DNA from: Ascoidea asiatica
Lineage: Eukaryota > Ascomycota > Saccharomycetes > Ascoideales > Ascoideaceae
DNA length: 64,000 bases
Assembly (NCBI GenBank): GCA_001600695.1
Contig: BCKQ01000004.1
Span: forward strand, 947,513 to 1,011,512
Direction of reading: 5' to 3'
Below the pieces are notes generated by a model. It worked only from the letters and a program-made list of their open reading frames with translations. It had not been told where the DNA came from and made no database searches. How positions within the stretch are numbered: position 1 is the stretch's first letter; the number at the start of each line of letters is the position of its first letter. Shown piece after piece: positions 60,821 to 64,000 of this stretch. Position numbers and translations under genes: made by a program.

Positions 60821-62331
60821 TGTAGTTCGAACGAAAAAAAAATATCTAATTATTACTAAGAAGATATCTAAATCAAATTATAAACAATTGTTAATTAAAA
60901 TATAAAATATATAAAAATTATATAAAAAATATGGGAAGTAAGTGCCCTATTAATAATAGTGGAAACTAGGAGCGGGTAACCCATCTTAAGAATAAATTTG
61001 TAAATTTAGTATGTGCAAGTTCACTTCCCATACTTAAGAAAAGAAATAAAATTAAGTATTGTTCTACAAGACACTACGTCATTCTAGGAAGAAACACGAA
61101 GATTCCAGTACATTCGAGATGTACACAGAACTTGGAAGAAAGAATAAAAGGATTAACAATCACCAGGGAAATCTTTTGCACTCCCCACCACAAGTTGTTC
61201 CGCTATTCTTATTTTACGTTACTAATTTTACGTTGGTAATTTTACGGTGCTTCAGCTGTAGAGCATAGCAGAGCATACATTTTTCCACCGCTATTCACTC
61301 CCAACCGTTCAATTTAATTCTTTGTCAACGGTGCCTTCCGCATCGGACCTTCTTTCGGATCCAGCTTCAATATTTTTTTTTATTTCTATTATCTCCGCCC
61401 GCTGGTTGAAAGCGGTCCGCTCTTTTTGACCGCCTTTGACCACCTTTGATCTTGAGGTGTGACTCGAGATCCAAGAAACTGGCTTTGCTTTTTTCCTCTT
61501 ACTGACCACATCAAGCAAACGAATCCAACACATGACTGAAAACTATTCAAAAAAATTAACGTTACTTGCTTATCTTTCTTTCAATAACTGAAAATAAATT
61601 AAAATAAATTAAAATAAAATAAAAGAACTCAAATGAGCATATTCGAATAATTATCAAAATAAAGTCATTAAATTAGTTCAAAAATTACATTTAAAACTAA
61701 AGTAAGACAAGTAAAACATAAACGTAAACAAAAAATAACTCTTAAATTATTAATTTCAAGTCATGGATATAATCATGGATAATGTAAGTGTTTCTGATCA
61801 AGATAATTTATAGAAAAATAAAATAATCTCAACCTAATGATCTAAAACAATTTAAAAATTTATTCTAATTGGGTCTCTAGTGACATTATTATGAATAACT
61901 TTAAATAAAATCAGCTTTAACCCATTATAAAATGATTAGTATCTTGTAAGATGAAGAAAAAAAAAGGAAAAGAATTTAAAAAAAAAAAATAAAAAAAATA
62001 ATTTAATTTCATCTCTCTTTTATATTGATCTAATTCTTTCATCTTTCATCTCAGGGTAACTTCTTCTTTATATTTTTATTTAGGTAAACTTACCTTGTAA
62101 AGCAACAAATTAAAACAGGAATTGAAACCACGTTTATGGTTCTTGTTTTATGATTACGTAATTTATTACTTTCAATTAATATTGTTATTATTGATATTAT
62201 TGATATTATTGATATTATTGACATATTTGAAATATAATTAATTTATTTTATTTCATTAAACAACTATAATTATTAACATATTATTATCTTAAACATAATA
62301 CAAATAATGTAATATATATAAACATACTCAT

Positions 62332-62367
62332 ATCATAATCATAATCATAATCATAATCATAATCATA
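62332..62367. repeat. AATCAT hexamer repeat in the SWD1 leader
   Basis: About six tandem AATCAT units 30-65 bases before the SWD1 ATG, followed by ATCATACTCAT variants. Probably within the 5' untranslated region or core promoter. Confidence 0.85.
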
Positions 62368-62395
62368 CATATCATACTCATACAAATAATATATA

Positions 62396-63745
62396 ATGAA
62401 CTTATCTTTATTAGATCCATTTGCAGTTGCAAAAGAATATCCAGAAAATTTAACATCAACATTACAATTTGGTAATTCAATTTTTTTAAAATTTAATTAT
62501 AATGGAAATTATTTAGCTTCTGGTTTAAATGATGGTCAAATAATTATATTTGATTTAGATACTTTAAAACCAATTTTAAATTTAAAAAAACATACTAAAT
62601 TAATTCAATCAATTAATTGGTCTAAAAATAATAATTTTATTTTATCTTCTTCAATTGATAATAATTTAATACTTTGGAATTTAAATTTAAATTCAATTTT
62701 AAGATCTATAATTATAGATTCTTTCATTTGGGAATCTCAATTAAGTTCAATAAATCATTTTCATTTAATTGTTTCTAGTTTTGAAAATGATCCTTTATTT
62801 ATAGATATTTCAAATAATTTAAATTTTAAAAAAATTAAATTTAATACTTTACCTTTATTATCTAATAATAATAATAATTCAAGTAGTATATCTAATGAAA
62901 ATAATAAACATTATACAATTGCTTTAACTTTTGCTTTTGATTCAAATATTATATTCTCTGGTACTTCAAAAGGTTATTTAAATGTATTTCATATAATATA
63001 TGATAATAATAATAAAAATCAAGTAAAAGAAATTAAACAAATATTTTCTCAAAAAATTACAAATTCAAATATTAAAAAAATTATAATTTCTTCAAATAAT
63101 CAAAAATTATTTATAAATTCTTCTGATAGAATTTTAAGACAAATTAATTTAAATTATAAAAATAATTTAAAATTTTTTTTAAATGATTTAAATTTAATAA
63201 ATTTTAAATTTATTATCATTCATAAATTTCAAGATATGGTAAATAAATTACAATGGAATTCAATTTCAATAAATTTTAATGGTGATTATTTAATTGCAAC
63301 AACTCTTGGTTCAAATCATCATATATTCTTATGGGAAACTTTTAATGGTTCATTAATTAAAATCCTTGAAGGTCCAAAAGAAGAATTAAATATTGTTGAT
63401 TTTAATTCTCTTAAAAATTTAGTTATTGCAAATGGTACAGATTCTGGTGTAATTTATATTTGGTCAATTTTAATACCACAAAAATGGTCATCATTAGCAC
63501 CAGATTTTATAGAAATTGATGAAAATATAATTTATGATGAAAAAGAAAATGAATTTGATATAATTCCAAATGAAGAATTTCTTTTAAAAAGAGAAAATGA
63601 TGAAGATGAATTTATTGATATTATTAATAAAGAAATTTATAATCCAAGAGGTTTCAAAAATGATACATATAATTCTTCATTTATAATTCCAATAAATTAT
63701 GAAAAATCAATTAATCCTCCAAACTTTGATGATGATGATTCATAA
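62396..63745 (+). CDS. SWD1: COMPASS subunit Swd1 (RbBP5 homologue)
   Basis: 449-residue WD40 protein of the COMPASS histone H3 lysine-4 methyltransferase, nuclear. The N-terminus MNLSLLDPFAVAKEYPENLT matches S. cerevisiae Swd1. Repeats with LASGLNDGQIIIFDLDTLKP, ILSSSIDNNLILWNLNLNS, FSGTSKGYLNVFHI and VNKLQWNSISINFNGDYLI form the propeller. The stretch NGTDSGVIYIWSILIPQKWSSLAPDF near 353-378 is the family-typical end of the propeller; an acidic tail with DEKENEFD and a final PPNFDDDDS follows. Length agrees with S. cerevisiae Swd1 (426), with a few Asn-rich inserts. The start ATG follows a hexamer repeat. Confidence 0.95.
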   Translation: MNLSLLDPFAVAKEYPENLTSTLQFGNSIFLKFNYNGNYLASGLNDGQIIIFDLDTLKPILNLKKHTKLIQSINWSKNNNFILSSSIDNNLILWNLNLNSILRSIIIDSFIWESQLSSINHFHLIVSSFENDPLFIDISNNLNFKKIKFNTLPLLSNNNNNSSSISNENNKHYTIALTFAFDSNIIFSGTSKGYLNVFHIIYDNNNKNQVKEIKQIFSQKITNSNIKKIIISSNNQKLFINSSDRILRQINLNYKNNLKFFLNDLNLINFKFIIIHKFQDMVNKLQWNSISINFNGDYLIATTLGSNHHIFLWETFNGSLIKILEGPKEELNIVDFNSLKNLVIANGTDSGVIYIWSILIPQKWSSLAPDFIEIDENIIYDEKENEFDIIPNEEFLLKRENDEDEFIDIINKEIYNPRGFKNDTYNSSFIIPINYEKSINPPNFDDDDS

Positions 63746-64000
63746 TTGTATTCTTCATTCTTTCATTCTTTCATTCTGCAATTCACTCACCATTTACTCA
63801 AACCATTTACTCAAATCATTTACTCAAACCATTTACTTTGTATAATATAATCTAATATAATAATATAACATAAATATAACTTAAATATAATATAATACTT
63901 TAATAATCAATCAATAAATAAACAAATACTGCAAAGTGGCCACGTGTCCGGGTAACAGAACTGGCCTTATCTTAAGCCTTTGGCGGTTCTGTTTTTATTC
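63746..64000. promoter_or_regulatory. Intergenic region at window end with E-box and Reb1-like site
   Basis: TTTACTCAAACCA-type repeats at 63788-63838 follow the SWD1 stop. At 63941-63955 the sequence has CACGTG (Cbf1/Pho4-type E-box) immediately followed by CGGGTAA (Reb1-like). This is probably the promoter of a gene to the right of the window. Confidence 0.4.

Larger units (their letters stand above)
58859..62395. other. Long divergent intergenic region between the zinc-cluster gene and SWD1
   Basis: 3.5 kb without a credible gene. 58859-60000 is AT-rich leader and pyrimidine-rich DNA. G+C-richer islands lie at about 60010-60580, 60720-60850 and 61030-61530. The first includes CGGAATCGG (60202-60210), two direct CGG triplets as bound by zinc-cluster factors. 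The second includes a stem-loop (60794-60820). The interval between has a Reb1-like CGGGTAA at 60973-60979. 61550-62395 is AT-rich. Several short open frames occur in the islands on both strands; none resembles a protein family. Confidence 0.5.

Noticed and set aside
60930-61032. Ten-base inverted repeat TATGGGAAGT / ACTTCCCATA around 83 bases, as a possible RNA gene
   Set aside because: Arms of this length at this spacing are expected several times by chance, and no RNA family was recognised.

Overview
This is a very AT-rich fungal nuclear segment, most likely from a budding yeast (Saccharomycotina). Nearly all genes are intron-poor, and many have clear yeast homologues: CDC5, FAD1, LAG1/LAC1, ATG17, TOP3, SSL2, DOP1, MRX11, TRM8, URA4, SWD1 and an ECM32-type helicase. 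The one spliced locus has GTAAGT donors and TACTAAC-type branch sites. CTG codons are very rare; the two I could align (in CDC5 and a ceramide synthase gene) sit at Leu or hydrophobic positions, which fits ordinary Leu decoding but does not settle the genetic code. Low-complexity Asn, Asp, His and Asn-Pro tracts are common.

Layout. 1-4.6 kb: two tandem DHA1-type MFS transporters, the first cut by the window edge. 5.1-10.7 kb: a short Utp12-domain protein and a 1468-residue protein with three degenerate APSES/KilA-N-like modules. 10.7-14.5 kb: a long divergent control region with cell-cycle-like motifs, then polo kinase CDC5. 14.9-18.2 kb: FAD1 with an unusual hydrophobic N-terminus, a small membrane protein, and a promethin-like membrane protein. 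18.7-28.6 kb: an Asn-rich UPF1/ECM32-type helicase and a tandem pair of ceramide synthase genes. 28.8-37.2 kb: ATG17, TOP3, an acidic protein of unknown function and SSL2. 38.2-39.8 kb: a monocarboxylate-transporter-like gene. 39.8-42.1 kb: no intact gene, but decayed coding remnants. 42.1-43.9 kb: a spliced locus that looks like the LDO45/LDO16 nested-isoform gene. 44.4-55.8 kb: DOP1, a T5orf172/MUG113-like protein, MRX11, TRM8 and URA4. 56.7-63.7 kb: a Zn2Cys6 regulator, a 3.5 kb intergenic stretch with G+C-richer islands, and SWD1.

There is no operon or obvious single pathway, but two themes recur. Lipid and membrane biology is represented by two ceramide synthases, two promethin-like lipid-droplet candidates and DOP1. 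Cell-cycle and genome maintenance is represented by CDC5, TOP3, SSL2, SWD1 and the triple-APSES protein. The strongest leads for new biology are the triple APSES-like protein with its motif-dense promoter, and the pair of promethin-like genes, one of which encodes nested isoforms. Intergenic regions contain islands visibly richer in G+C than the genes, which probably mark promoters, and several fossil coding fragments. No tRNA, rRNA, CRISPR array or intact transposon was recognised.
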